Part shown: one piece after another, positions 15,713-23,475 of the stretch
Layout of the letters: each line of letters begins with the position of its first letter
Position numbering within the stretch: the stretch's first letter is position 1
Assembly: GCF_024295805.1 (NCBI RefSeq)
Contig: NZ_JANCLX010000032.1
Coordinates: 48,120 to 112,119 of the forward strand
DNA length: 64,000 nucleotides
From: Streptomyces cucumeris
GTDB taxonomy: Bacteria > Actinomycetota > Actinomycetes > Streptomycetales > Streptomycetaceae
Reading direction: 5' to 3'
Position numbers and translations under genes: made by a program
The notes under the pieces: generated by a model
The model's database searches: none
What the model saw: the letters and a program-made list of their open reading frames with translations, nothing else
What the model was told of the DNA's origin: nothing

Positions 15713-16744
15713 TCAGACGAACGTCTGGCGCTGGAGCCAGAGGTCCCTGGCGGTTCCGCTGCCCTGGAGGAACACGTACAGCAGGTTCTCCTCGTTGAGG
15801 ATGGGCACGCTCACACCCGCCGATCCGATCGATCCGCCGAGCGACTGGAACCCGGTGTAGGTCGGGTCGTTCTCGGTGGACTGGACGGCGACCCACAGGG
15901 CGTTGTCGGTCGCCTTGATGAACACGTTGATCCGGCCGTCCTGGCCCAGACCGCAGGTGGGGCGCCAGACGATCTGCCCGCCCAGCTGGACCGGGGCGAC
16001 GAAGGAGTCGTAGTCGTCGCTCTGCCCCACGCGCCACACCGCGGCGTCGGATCCGCGGAAGAAGATCTGCACCCGCCCCGCGGCGTCCAGACACACCGAA
16101 GGGCGGCTGGTGACGTTGCTCGCCGCCAGACCGAAGGGCTCCCAGGTGTTGGAGTTCGGGGAGCTCTGCTGGATGGTGTACAGCGTGTCCCCGACACCCT
16201 TGGTGGCCACCACGATGCGCCCTCCACCGTCCAGGACGGGCGAGGGGGTGGCGCGGACGGCCCCGCCGAGGGAGGTCGGTCCGGTGTAGGTCTCGTACAG
16301 CAGGTCCTGGTTGCGGATGAACCACAGCGCACCGTCGGTGCCGGGGAAGAACACCTGGATGCGGCCGTCGGCGTTGAGCACCGCGGCCGGGTCGTCACCG
16401 ATGTTGTTCACCAGCCGCTGAGGGCCGCTGTAGCCGCCGTTGAGACTGGTCTGGGTGATGACCTCGAGGTGGTTGTCCGGGGTCCGGTAGAAGACGCGGA
16501 TCTTGCCGTCCTTGCCGCGGATCGGGGCGGGGATGCCGTCGATCGACACGCCGGTGTACTGGAACCAGCCGAGCCAACTGCCGTCACGCCCCTCGACCCT
16601 GCTCCACAGGACGTTGGACCCGCCACGGATGAAGACCTGCACGCGGTCGTCGGCGAACAGGACCGGGGCGGGCTCCGAGTGGATACCGCCTTCCAGGTTG
16701 ATCCAGGTACCCCACACGGTTCCGGGTGTGGTGGATATGGACAT
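15713..16744 (-). CDS. Seven-bladed PLL-like lectin (DUF346-type repeats)
   Basis: The 343-residue protein is built from seven repeats of about 48 residues. Each has the pattern 'P-x-V/I-x4-D-G-R-I-x-V-F-x4-D-x-A-L-W', for example VLNADGRIQVFFPGTDGALW and GLGQDGRINVFIKATDNALW. This matches the DUF346/PLL lectin propellers, such as the fucose-binding PLL lectins of Photorhabdus. In those, sugar sits between blades and the repeated Trp contacts it; the Trp is present in most blades here. No signal peptide is visible from ATG 16744 (MSISTTPG). The in-frame start at 16801 adds basic residues but no clear signal either. It is encoded alone. The sugar ligand and cell location are unknown. Confidence 0.82.
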   Translation of the reverse strand: MSISTTPGTVWGTWINLEGGIHSEPAPVLFADDRVQVFIRGGSNVLWSRVEGRDGSWLGWFQYTGVSIDGIPAPIRGKDGKIRVFYRTPDNHLEVITQTSLNGGYSGPQRLVNNIGDDPAAVLNADGRIQVFFPGTDGALWFIRNQDLLYETYTGPTSLGGAVRATPSPVLDGGGRIVVATKGVGDTLYTIQQSSPNSNTWEPFGLAASNVTSRPSVCLDAAGRVQIFFRGSDAAVWRVGQSDDYDSFVAPVQLGGQIVWRPTCGLGQDGRINVFIKATDNALWVAVQSTENDPTYTGFQSLGGSIGSAGVSVPILNEENLLYVFLQGSGTARDLWLQRQTFV

Positions 16745-16935
16745 GAGGAACCTCCCTCTTCTCGTGAGACCACGAGAGCGCACAGGTGTGCACGGATACA
16801 CCCTCAGTGCCCGGGGAAAGCATGGCGAATACCTGAAGAGGGGAAGATTCCGGTATATGACTGACTATTAACAATAAGACTGCTATATGAGATTGAACCG
16901 CTTCGCTTTCTGACTGGCCTGTCTCCGCACGGCGA

Positions 16936-16954
16936 GAGAGGCTGATCGCCTCTC
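16936..16954 (+). promoter_or_regulatory. Inverted repeat before the hydroxyacid dehydrogenase
   Basis: GAGAGGC (16936-16942) and GCCTCTC (16948-16954) form a 7-bp stem with a 5-nt loop, 23 bp before the GTG start. It may be an operator or a leader hairpin. The lectin/dehydrogenase gap also holds an AT-rich stretch at 16854-16890 that should contain the lectin promoter. Confidence 0.35.
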
Positions 16955-16977
16955 ATCTGTGTCACCAGGAGGCCACG

Positions 16978-17979
16978 GTGCCCGACTCTCCCGCCGCGCT
17001 GTTCGTGATGGACCCCGTCCATCTTCCGAAGCTCTTCCCAGTACCGCTGCTGGACCGTCTCGCGACGTCCGTGACGATCCCGGCCGGCGCCGCCGTCCGG
17101 CCGTCGGAGGTGACCGGCGCCGACCCGGCCGCCGTGGAGGTACTGATCACCGGCTGGGGCTGTGAACCGCTGACCGCCGAGGTGCTCGACGGACTGCCGA
17201 GACTGCGCGCGGTCCTGCACGCCGCGGGCAGCGTCAAGGGCCATATCACCCCCGCCTGCTGGGAACGCGGCCTCCTGGTCTCCTCCGCCGCGGCCGCCAA
17301 CGCCCTGCCCGTCGCCGAGTTCACCCTCGCCACCATCCTGCTGGCGGGCAAGGACACCTTGCGGCTGCGCGCCCTGTACGCCGCCGAGCACCGTTTCCCC
17401 ACCCCCGCGAGGACGGCGCACATCGGCAACTTCCGGCGCCTGGTGGGGCTCGTGGGCGCGTCCCGGATCGGCCGCCGGGTGATCGAGCTGTTGCGCCCCT
17501 TCGATCTGGACGTGGCGGTGTACGACCCGCATCTGGAGGCCGCCGAGGCGGCGGCGCTCGGCGTCCGCACGCTGCCGCTGGACGAACTCGTGGCCACCAG
17601 CGACGTGCTGAGCCTGCACGCCCCGTCGCTGCCCGCCACCCGGCATCTGCTCGACGCGCGCCGACTGGCCCTGATGCCGGACGGCGCCACGCTGATCAAC
17701 ACCGCGCGCGGCACCCTGGTCGACACCGACGCCCTGGTGGCCGAGCTGTCCGGCGGCCGGATCTCCGCGGTCCTGGATGTCACCGAACCGGAGCCACTGC
17801 CTTCCAAATCCCCCCTGTTCACCCTCCCCAACGTCCTGCTCACCCCCCATGTCGCGGGGGCGCTGGGCCATGAACTGGAGCGCTTGGGCGCGGCCGTGGC
17901 CGACGAGGTGGAGCGGGTGGTGGCGGGGGCGCCGCCGCTCCACCGGGTGCTGCCCGGCGACCTCGGCCGGATCGCCTAG
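16978..17979 (+). CDS. D-isomer-specific 2-hydroxyacid dehydrogenase
   Basis: This is a 333-residue NAD(P)-dependent dehydrogenase. The nucleotide-binding motif is 'LVGASRIGRRVIELLRPF' near residue 160. Catalytic residues appear in order: Arg in 'LINTARGTLVDTDAL', Glu in 'DVTEPEPLP' and His in 'LTPHVAGALGHELE'. The family interconverts 2-oxo acids and D-2-hydroxy acids; glyoxylate/hydroxypyruvate and phosphoglycerate reductases are relatives and the exact substrate is open. GTG 16978 follows AGGAGG by 6 nt. It is transcribed away from the lectin gene and stands alone. Confidence 0.9.
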   Translation: MPDSPAALFVMDPVHLPKLFPVPLLDRLATSVTIPAGAAVRPSEVTGADPAAVEVLITGWGCEPLTAEVLDGLPRLRAVLHAAGSVKGHITPACWERGLLVSSAAAANALPVAEFTLATILLAGKDTLRLRALYAAEHRFPTPARTAHIGNFRRLVGLVGASRIGRRVIELLRPFDLDVAVYDPHLEAAEAAALGVRTLPLDELVATSDVLSLHAPSLPATRHLLDARRLALMPDGATLINTARGTLVDTDALVAELSGGRISAVLDVTEPEPLPSKSPLFTLPNVLLTPHVAGALGHELERLGAAVADEVERVVAGAPPLHRVLPGDLGRIA

Positions 17980-18053
17980 GGCCTGCCCGGCGGGGTCCGG
18001 GCGCCGGACACGATCCACCGGACCGGGGTCCCGGGGGAACCGCCGCCGCTCAG

Positions 18054-18084
18054 TTGACCTTCCTCCCGGGGGAAGGCTCAGCAT
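18054..18084 (+). promoter_or_regulatory. MerR-type promoter with dyad in a 19-bp spacer
   Basis: TTGACC (18054-18059) and CAGCAT (18079-18084) are 19 bp apart. A dyad CCTTCC-N7-GGAAGG (18058-18063 and 18071-18076) overlaps the end of the -35 box and fills the spacer. An over-long spacer containing a dyad is the hallmark of MerR-controlled promoters. The gene 42 bp downstream encodes a MerR domain, so autoregulation is likely. Confidence 0.6.
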
Positions 18085-18125
18085 CGTGGTGACCGGGCGG
18101 GGCGCCCGGTCCGAGGAGGGCGGAC

Positions 18126-19211
18126 ATGGAGTTGTTGACGATCGGGGCGTTCGCGCGGGCGGCGCGGCTGTCCGCCAAGGCGCTCCGTCGCTACGACGAG
18201 CTCGGGCTGCTCACACCCGCCCGGGTCGATCCGTACTCCGGCTACCGCTTCTACGACCCGGCCCAGTTGGAACGGGCCCGGCTGGTGGTCTGGCTGCGGC
18301 GGCTGGGCATGCCGCTGGCCCGGATCCAGGCCGTGTGCGAGCTGGAACCCCGGGCCGCGGCCCGGGAGGTCCGCGCGTTCTGGGCACAGGTCGAGGCGGA
18401 CACGGCGGCCCGGCGGGAACTGGCCGCCTTCCTCGACGACCATCTGTCCGGGAAGGACACCGCGATGTCTTCTGCTCACCCCACCCTGGGAATCCGCTAC
18501 GCCGTGCTCTCCGACACCGGCTCCGTCCGTGAGAGCAACGAGGACGTCGGCTATGCCGGACCCCGGCTGTTCGCCGTGGCCGACGGTTTCGGCGGCGGTC
18601 GGCACGCCAGTGAGGCGGCGGTCGAGGCGCTCAAACCGCTGGAGTCGGAGGTGCCGGGCGGTGAACTGCTGAGCGCGCTGGAGGACGCGGCCCGACGGGT
18701 GCACGCCTCGGTCAGCGAACTCGCCGCGTCGGACCCGGCGCTGGCCGGGGTCGGCACCACCCTCACCGCGCTGGTGTGGTCGGGTTCCGAGCTGGGCCTG
18801 GTGCATATCGGGGACTCCCGCGCCTATCTGCTGCGCGAGGGCGAGCTGTTCCAGATCACACATGACCACACTCTGGTGCAGTCGATGGTGGACGACGGGC
18901 GGCTCACACCGGAGGAGGCCGCCTCCCACCCCCAACGGGCGCTGCTGTTGCGGGCCGTGCGCTGTGGCTCGGACTTCACACCGGACCTCACGCTGCGGGA
19001 CGCCCGGGACGGTGACCGCTACCTGCTGTGTTCGGACGGGCTGAGCGGTGTCGTGGCCGACGAGGACATCCGGCGCGTCCTGGTCGCGGAGTCCGATCCG
19101 GGGCGGGCGGTCCGGACGTTGGTCGCCCTCGCCCAGCGGGCGGGCGGTCCGGACAACGTCACCTGTGTGGTGGCGCACGTCGCCGAGCGGCGCGCCCTGG
19201 TCCCGGCCTGA
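18126..19211 (+). CDS. MerR DNA-binding domain fused to PP2C-type protein phosphatase
   Basis: Residues 1-112 are a MerR-type winged helix: 'LLTIGAFARAARLSAKALRR', then 'YDELGLLTPARVDPYSGYRF' and a helical linker where an effector or dimer region would be. Residues 114-361 are a full PP2C phosphatase. Metal-binding motifs are 'ESNEDVGY', 'FAVADGFGGGRHASE', 'LCSDGLSGVV' and 'GPDNVTCVV', plus 'VHIGDSRAYLLREGEL' and 'ITHDHTLVQSMVDDG'. All metal ligands look intact, so it should dephosphorylate Ser/Thr phosphoproteins. The fusion suggests a transcription factor whose output is tied to phosphatase activity. ATG 18465 (residue 114) has GGAAGG 8 nt before it and could yield the phosphatase alone. 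A MerR-type promoter lies just upstream and a UUCG hairpin ends the gene. Confidence 0.9.
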   Translation: MELLTIGAFARAARLSAKALRRYDELGLLTPARVDPYSGYRFYDPAQLERARLVVWLRRLGMPLARIQAVCELEPRAAAREVRAFWAQVEADTAARRELAAFLDDHLSGKDTAMSSAHPTLGIRYAVLSDTGSVRESNEDVGYAGPRLFAVADGFGGGRHASEAAVEALKPLESEVPGGELLSALEDAARRVHASVSELAASDPALAGVGTTLTALVWSGSELGLVHIGDSRAYLLREGELFQITHDHTLVQSMVDDGRLTPEEAASHPQRALLLRAVRCGSDFTPDLTLRDARDGDRYLLCSDGLSGVVADEDIRRVLVAESDPGRAVRTLVALAQRAGGPDNVTCVVAHVAERRALVPA

Positions 19212-19233
19212 GCGGTCCGGGCCCTCCGGGTCA

Positions 19234-19257
19234 ACCGCCCCCGTTCGCGGGGGCGGT
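19234..19257 (+). terminator. 10-bp hairpin with UUCG loop
   Basis: ACCGCCCCCG (19234-19243) and CGGGGGCGGT (19248-19257) close a TTCG tetraloop, an exceptionally stable hairpin 22 bp after the MerR-PP2C stop. Confidence 0.75.
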
Positions 19258-19306
19258 GGGAACGATCCCTGGGGAAGGTGGCACCGATCCCTAGGCGATT
19301 GGGGGC

Positions 19307-19335
19307 TTGTCGCGGGCAAAGTGCCTGCTTATGCT
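19307..19335 (+). promoter_or_regulatory. Promoter of the GH127 gene
   Basis: TTGTCG (19307-19312) and TATGCT (19330-19335) are 17 bp apart, a good vegetative sigma-factor match. The expected transcript begins about 70 nt before ATG 19415. Confidence 0.5.
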
Positions 19336-19414
19336 CACCGCGGCGACCGGTTCCCGTGCCTGTGACCAGGAGACCCCACAGGATCACCGGCGGTCGGCCG
19401 TAAGGGGAAAGCAC

Positions 19415-21328
19415 ATGTCCGCAGGACCGATCCGCCTCTCGCCGGAGGCCCGCACCGCGCTGCGCCCGGCGACTGCGGCCCGTATCACCGGTGGCTTCTG
19501 GGCCACCCGACGCCGTATCAACGCGGAAGTCAGTGTTCCGCAGGGGTGGGAGGGGCTCGCGGCGGCGGCCGCCGAGCAGCCTTCGCCGGACGCGGAGGAA
19601 CACCTGTGGCTGGAGGCGGCGTCCTGGCAGCTCGCCGAGGGCGGTGCGGGCACGGCGTTCCAGGAACTGGCCGAGCGGGTGGGCCGACTGGTCGGCGCGG
19701 CGCGCGCCGAGGAGGAGCGCCGGGAGCCGTCCGCCCCGGTCCGGCCCGTGGAACGGCGGTGGCCGGCGTCGGTATCGGAGCGTGCGCCGGCGGTCCCGGA
19801 GACCGAGCTGCGCGACGCGGTCCCGCTCCTCCAGGCCGCGGTGGCGCACCGGCGGGCCACCGGCGAGAGCACCCTGCTCGATGTGGCGCAGCGCTCCGCG
19901 GATCGCATCGGCGCACTCTTCGACGCGGGGGCCGACATGGAGCCGGTGTGCGGACCCCCGGGGATCGGCGCGGCGCTGGTCGAGCTGTACCGGGAGACCG
20001 GGGAGCGGCGTCACCTCGAACTCGCCGAGTACCTCCTGGACCGGCGGGAGCGGGACGGTCTTGACACCGGTGCGCGGGAGGACGGGCCCGACGGGCCCGG
20101 CACCGATCCGGAAGGCGCACGGCGCCGGGACCCGCTGCCGGTGCGGGAGGCATCGCAGGTCACCGGACACGCGGTGGACCGGCTGCGACTGCTGACCGGG
20201 GTCGCCGATCTGGCGGCCGAGACCGGCGACCGGGGGCTGCGGGAGGCCCTGGTGCGGCTGTGGGAGGACATGGCCGCCACCAAGACCCATGTGACGGGCG
20301 GGGTGGCCGCCCGGGACGCCGGGGAGTCCTTCGGGGACGCCTACGAGCTGCCGCCGGACCGGGCGTACGCGGAGATCTGCGCGGCCGTCGCCGCCATCGG
20401 GTTCGGCTGGCGGATGGCGCTGCTGACCGGCGACGCCCACTACAGCGATCTCATCGAACGCACCCTGTTCAACGCCTTCGCGGCCGGGGTCTCGCTGGAC
20501 GGCACGCGCTGGTCCGGGGTGAATCCGCTCCAGGTCCGCGGCCACGACGAGGGAGCACCGGCCGGGCGACCGGGACGCACTCCGTGGTCCGGCGCCGGCT
20601 GCTGTCCGCCCCGCGCGGTACGGCTGCTGGCCTCACTGCCGCACTACATGGTGAGCGGCGACGCCGACGGACTCCAGCTGCACCAGTACGCCTCCGGCTC
20701 GTACGCGGCGGGTGGCGGCGCCGTGCGGGTCGGCACCGCCTACCCCTGGGAGGGCCGTATCGCGGTGGTGGTGGACGAGGTCCCCGAGGACACCGACTGG
20801 ACGCTGTCGCTGCGCATCCCGCCCTGGGCGCGGGAGTACGAGGTGACGGTCGGCGGTACGCCCCGGACGGAACGGGCCCGGGACGGCTGGCTGCGGCTTC
20901 GGCGGCGCTGGCGGCCCGGTGAGGTGGTGGTGCTGAGCCTGCCGCTGTCCCCGCGGCGGACCCGGCCGGACGCACGGATCGACGCGGTCCGCGGCTGTGT
21001 CGCGATCGAGCGGGGACCGCTGGTGTACTGCCTGGAGGGAGCGGACCTGCCGGAGGGGATCCGGCTCGACGACCTCGCGCTGCATCCGGGCGCGCCGCTG
21101 GACGAGGAGCACCGGCCGGGACTGCTCGGCGGGGTGACGGTGATCACGACCCGTGGACTGCGCAGAGCGGTCCGCTCCCGCGTGTGGTGGCCCTACACCG
21201 ACGGTGGCGATGGTGCGGAAGGGGCCGAGGTGCCCACCGACCCGGTGCCGGTCCATCTGACCGGAATCCCCTACTACGCCTGGGCGAACCGCGCGGACGG
21301 CCCGATGCGGGTGTGGATCCCGGTGTAG
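19415..21328 (+). CDS. GH127-family glycosidase (beta-L-arabinofuranosidase type, DUF1680)
   Basis: This 637-residue protein has an (alpha/alpha)6-barrel-like N-terminal part and a beta-rich C-terminal part. Family signatures are 'ITGGFWATRRRINAEVSVP' near the start, 'THVTGGVAARDAGESFGDAY' with conserved Thr-Gly-Gly and Glu, and 'GAGCCPPRAVRLLASLPHYM' around residue 400. In GH127 the 'CCPP' cysteines bind zinc and one acts as the nucleophile. The family removes beta-L-arabinofuranose from plant glycans; no signal peptide is visible, so it may act on imported oligosaccharides. ATG 19415 has AAGGGG 8 nt upstream. The in-frame start at 19307 falls within the promoter and is rejected. Confidence 0.85.
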   Translation: MSAGPIRLSPEARTALRPATAARITGGFWATRRRINAEVSVPQGWEGLAAAAAEQPSPDAEEHLWLEAASWQLAEGGAGTAFQELAERVGRLVGAARAEEERREPSAPVRPVERRWPASVSERAPAVPETELRDAVPLLQAAVAHRRATGESTLLDVAQRSADRIGALFDAGADMEPVCGPPGIGAALVELYRETGERRHLELAEYLLDRRERDGLDTGAREDGPDGPGTDPEGARRRDPLPVREASQVTGHAVDRLRLLTGVADLAAETGDRGLREALVRLWEDMAATKTHVTGGVAARDAGESFGDAYELPPDRAYAEICAAVAAIGFGWRMALLTGDAHYSDLIERTLFNAFAAGVSLDGTRWSGVNPLQVRGHDEGAPAGRPGRTPWSGAGCCPPRAVRLLASLPHYMVSGDADGLQLHQYASGSYAAGGGAVRVGTAYPWEGRIAVVVDEVPEDTDWTLSLRIPPWAREYEVTVGGTPRTERARDGWLRLRRRWRPGEVVVLSLPLSPRRTRPDARIDAVRGCVAIERGPLVYCLEGADLPEGIRLDDLALHPGAPLDEEHRPGLLGGVTVITTRGLRRAVRSRVWWPYTDGGDGAEGAEVPTDPVPVHLTGIPYYAWANRADGPMRVWIPV

Positions 21329-21434
21329 CGCCGTGCCCGGGGCACGGGCCGGACCGGAACTCGGCCGGTGCCCCGTGCGTTCCCCGTTCGAGGGAGTGTG
21401 TGCCCCAGCGGCACCGGCGGACGGGAGGTGCCCT

Positions 21435-21686
21435 GTGAGCACCGGATCCACGGACCGGGGACCGGACGACGACGCGGAGGGCGCGGACGGCGCGGACCGC
21501 TGGGACGACGTCGTGCTCGACGAGGACTTCATACGCGGAGCGGAGGTCTCCGAGCCCGCCGCGCGGACCCGGATGCTGAGGGAGCGCTGGCGGAGCGGAG
21601 GTCCCGAGCCCCAGCCCTGGCGGGCGGACGAGCCACCGGCAGGCTGGTTCTGGAGCAAGCGCCGCAGGTGGCGACGGCGCCGCTGA
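21435..21686 (+). CDS. Small acidic/basic hypothetical protein
   Basis: The 83-residue protein starts at GTG 21435 with GGGAGG about 7 nt upstream. The first half is acidic (DDDAEGADGADRWDDVVLDE), a middle part reads 'DFIRGAEVSEPAARTRMLRE', and the end is Trp- and Arg-rich (WFWSKRRRWRRRR). There is no signal peptide, membrane segment or known domain. The charge split resembles small actinobacterial proteins found near transporters. It lies between the GH127 gene and the ABC importer, about 130 bp before the binding protein. No function can be proposed. Confidence 0.6.
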   Translation: MSTGSTDRGPDDDAEGADGADRWDDVVLDEDFIRGAEVSEPAARTRMLRERWRSGGPEPQPWRADEPPAGWFWSKRRRWRRRR

Positions 21687-21813
21687 CCGTCACGCCGTTA
21701 TCCGCTCGCAACGCACACGACGGGTACATCCGGGCGCCACCGATGGCAGGATGCGGGCCATCTCACTGATCACGCGTTCCGTGGGGTCGTCCCCGACCAT
21801 GTCCGGAGGTGCC

Positions 21814-22644
21814 GTGTCCGCTCGCTCCGCACTGTCCGCCACTGCCATCGCCGCAGCGTCCGTCCTGCTGGCCGGGTGCACCAGTACCGCGTCGTCCGGC
21901 TCCGGCGGCTCGAAGATCAGCCTGGTGCAGTCCGGGAAACTCACGACCTGTACCCATCTGCCGTACGCGCCCTTCCAGTCCAAGGAGGGCAAGAAGATCG
22001 TCGGGTTCGATGTGGACCTGGTCGACCTGGTCGCCTCGTCACTCAAGGTCGAGCAGGAGATCGTCGACACGCCCTTCGAGGGCATCCAGTCCGGGGAGGA
22101 CCTCAACGCCAACAAGTGCGATGTCGCCGCCGCCGGCATGACCATCAACGACGTGCGGGAGAAGAACCTCGACTTCTCCGACCCCTATTTCGAGGCCACC
22201 CAGGCCCTGGTGACCAAGAAAGGCGAGCCCTACTCCTCACTCGGCGATCTTGACGGCAAGAAGCTGGCCGTACAGCAGGGAACCACCGGGGAGGCGTATG
22301 CCCAGAAGCGCGCCAAGGGTGCGAAGCTGGTCCAGTTCGAGGACCTCGCGCTGCTGCTGACCGCCGTGAAGACCGGCCAGGTCGACGCGGGCGTCAATGA
22401 CAACGGTGTGCTCTACGACTACGTCAAGGACAACCCCGACACCGAGGTCACGGCCGAGTTCAACACCGGTGAGCAGTACGGCATCGCCGTGCGCACGGGC
22501 AATGACGCCCTGCGCAAGAAGGTCAACAAGGTGCTGAAACAGGCCCGTTCGGACGGCCGCTACGACCGGATCTACAAGAAGTGGTTCGGCACCGCGCCCA
22601 AGAAACCCACCAAGAAGGCCGCCACGGAGCCCGCCGCGAACTGA
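21814..22644 (+). CDS. Amino-acid ABC transporter substrate-binding lipoprotein
   Basis: This 276-residue family 3 solute-binding protein has a signal peptide ending in the lipobox LLAGC, so it is lipid-anchored outside the membrane. The mature domain has the bilobed pattern: 'LTTCTHLPYAPFQSKEGKKI', then 'VGFDVDLVDLVASSL', 'CDVAAAGMTINDVREKNLDF' and 'KKLAVQQGTTGEAYA', with an end rich in Lys. Such proteins bind polar amino acids; the specific one is uncertain. GTG 21814 follows GGAGGT closely; ATG 21799 is an in-frame alternative. Permease and ATPase genes follow directly, forming a three-gene importer operon. Confidence 0.9.
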   Translation: MSARSALSATAIAAASVLLAGCTSTASSGSGGSKISLVQSGKLTTCTHLPYAPFQSKEGKKIVGFDVDLVDLVASSLKVEQEIVDTPFEGIQSGEDLNANKCDVAAAGMTINDVREKNLDFSDPYFEATQALVTKKGEPYSSLGDLDGKKLAVQQGTTGEAYAQKRAKGAKLVQFEDLALLLTAVKTGQVDAGVNDNGVLYDYVKDNPDTEVTAEFNTGEQYGIAVRTGNDALRKKVNKVLKQARSDGRYDRIYKKWFGTAPKKPTKKAATEPAAN

Positions 22645-22684
22645 CGCCCGCGACCGTCACCGGAGCTGAGGAGTCCGCACAGTT

Positions 22685-23470
22685 ATGGCAATGACCCGTC
22701 GGCAGCGGGCGCGGGCGATACGGGCGGTGCAGTACGCCGTGCTCGTCGCCGTGCTGCTCGTCTTCGTCCTGGCCGCGGACTGGGGTGAGCTGCGCCGCGC
22801 GTTCTTCGACGCGGAGGTCGCCCGGTCCCTGTTCCCCGATGTCATCACCACCGCCCTGGTCAACACCGTCGTCTACACCCTGCTCGGGTTCGGTTTCGGG
22901 CTGGTGCTGGGGCTGGTGCTCGCGTTGATGCGGCTGTCCCAGGTGCCGCCCTACCGCTGGCTGTCGATCGCCTACATCGAGTTCTTCCGCGGCGTTCCGG
23001 CGCTGCTGGTCTTCATCGCGCTGGGCTTCGGTGTGCCGCTCGCCTTCCAGGTGGCCCTGGACCGATACGTCACCGTGATGCTGGCGCTCGGCCTGGTGGG
23101 CGCCGCCTATATGGCGGAGACGATCCGCGCGGGTATCCAGGCGGTGCCCAAGGGGCAGATGGAGGCGGCGCGTTCGCTGGGCATGTCCCACGGCCGCGCG
23201 ATGGTCTCGATCATCATTCCGCAGGCGTTCCGGATCGTGCTGCCGCCGCTCACCAATGAGCTGATCCTGCTCACCAAGGACTCGTCCCTGGTCTATCTGC
23301 TGGGACTCTCCCTGGACCAGTACGAACTGTCCAAGTTCGGCCGGGACGCGCTCAATCAGCACCGCAGTCTGACCCCGATCCTGGTGGCCGGGGTGTGCTA
23401 CCTGGTCATCACCGTTCCGCTGGGACATCTGGTGCGGCGGCTCGAGGCCCGTACGGCGAAGGCGAGGTGA
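22685..23470 (+). CDS. Amino-acid ABC transporter permease
   Basis: The 261-residue HisM/GlnP-type inner-membrane permease has about five membrane helices. The conserved sequence 'YIEFFRGVPALLVFIALGFG' and the cytoplasmic coupling loop 'EAARSLGMSHGRAMVSIIIP' (the EAA motif that docks onto the ATPase) are both clear. The second half ends in 'ITVPLGHLVRRLEARTAKAR'. ATG 22685 is 11 nt after GAGGAG; ATG 22691 is also possible. It begins 40 bp after the binding-protein stop and is followed within 5 bp by the ATPase gene, so the three are cotranscribed. A single permease gene implies a homodimeric pore. Confidence 0.93.
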   Translation: MAMTRRQRARAIRAVQYAVLVAVLLVFVLAADWGELRRAFFDAEVARSLFPDVITTALVNTVVYTLLGFGFGLVLGLVLALMRLSQVPPYRWLSIAYIEFFRGVPALLVFIALGFGVPLAFQVALDRYVTVMLALGLVGAAYMAETIRAGIQAVPKGQMEAARSLGMSHGRAMVSIIIPQAFRIVLPPLTNELILLTKDSSLVYLLGLSLDQYELSKFGRDALNQHRSLTPILVAGVCYLVITVPLGHLVRRLEARTAKAR

Positions 23471-23475
23471 GAGGA

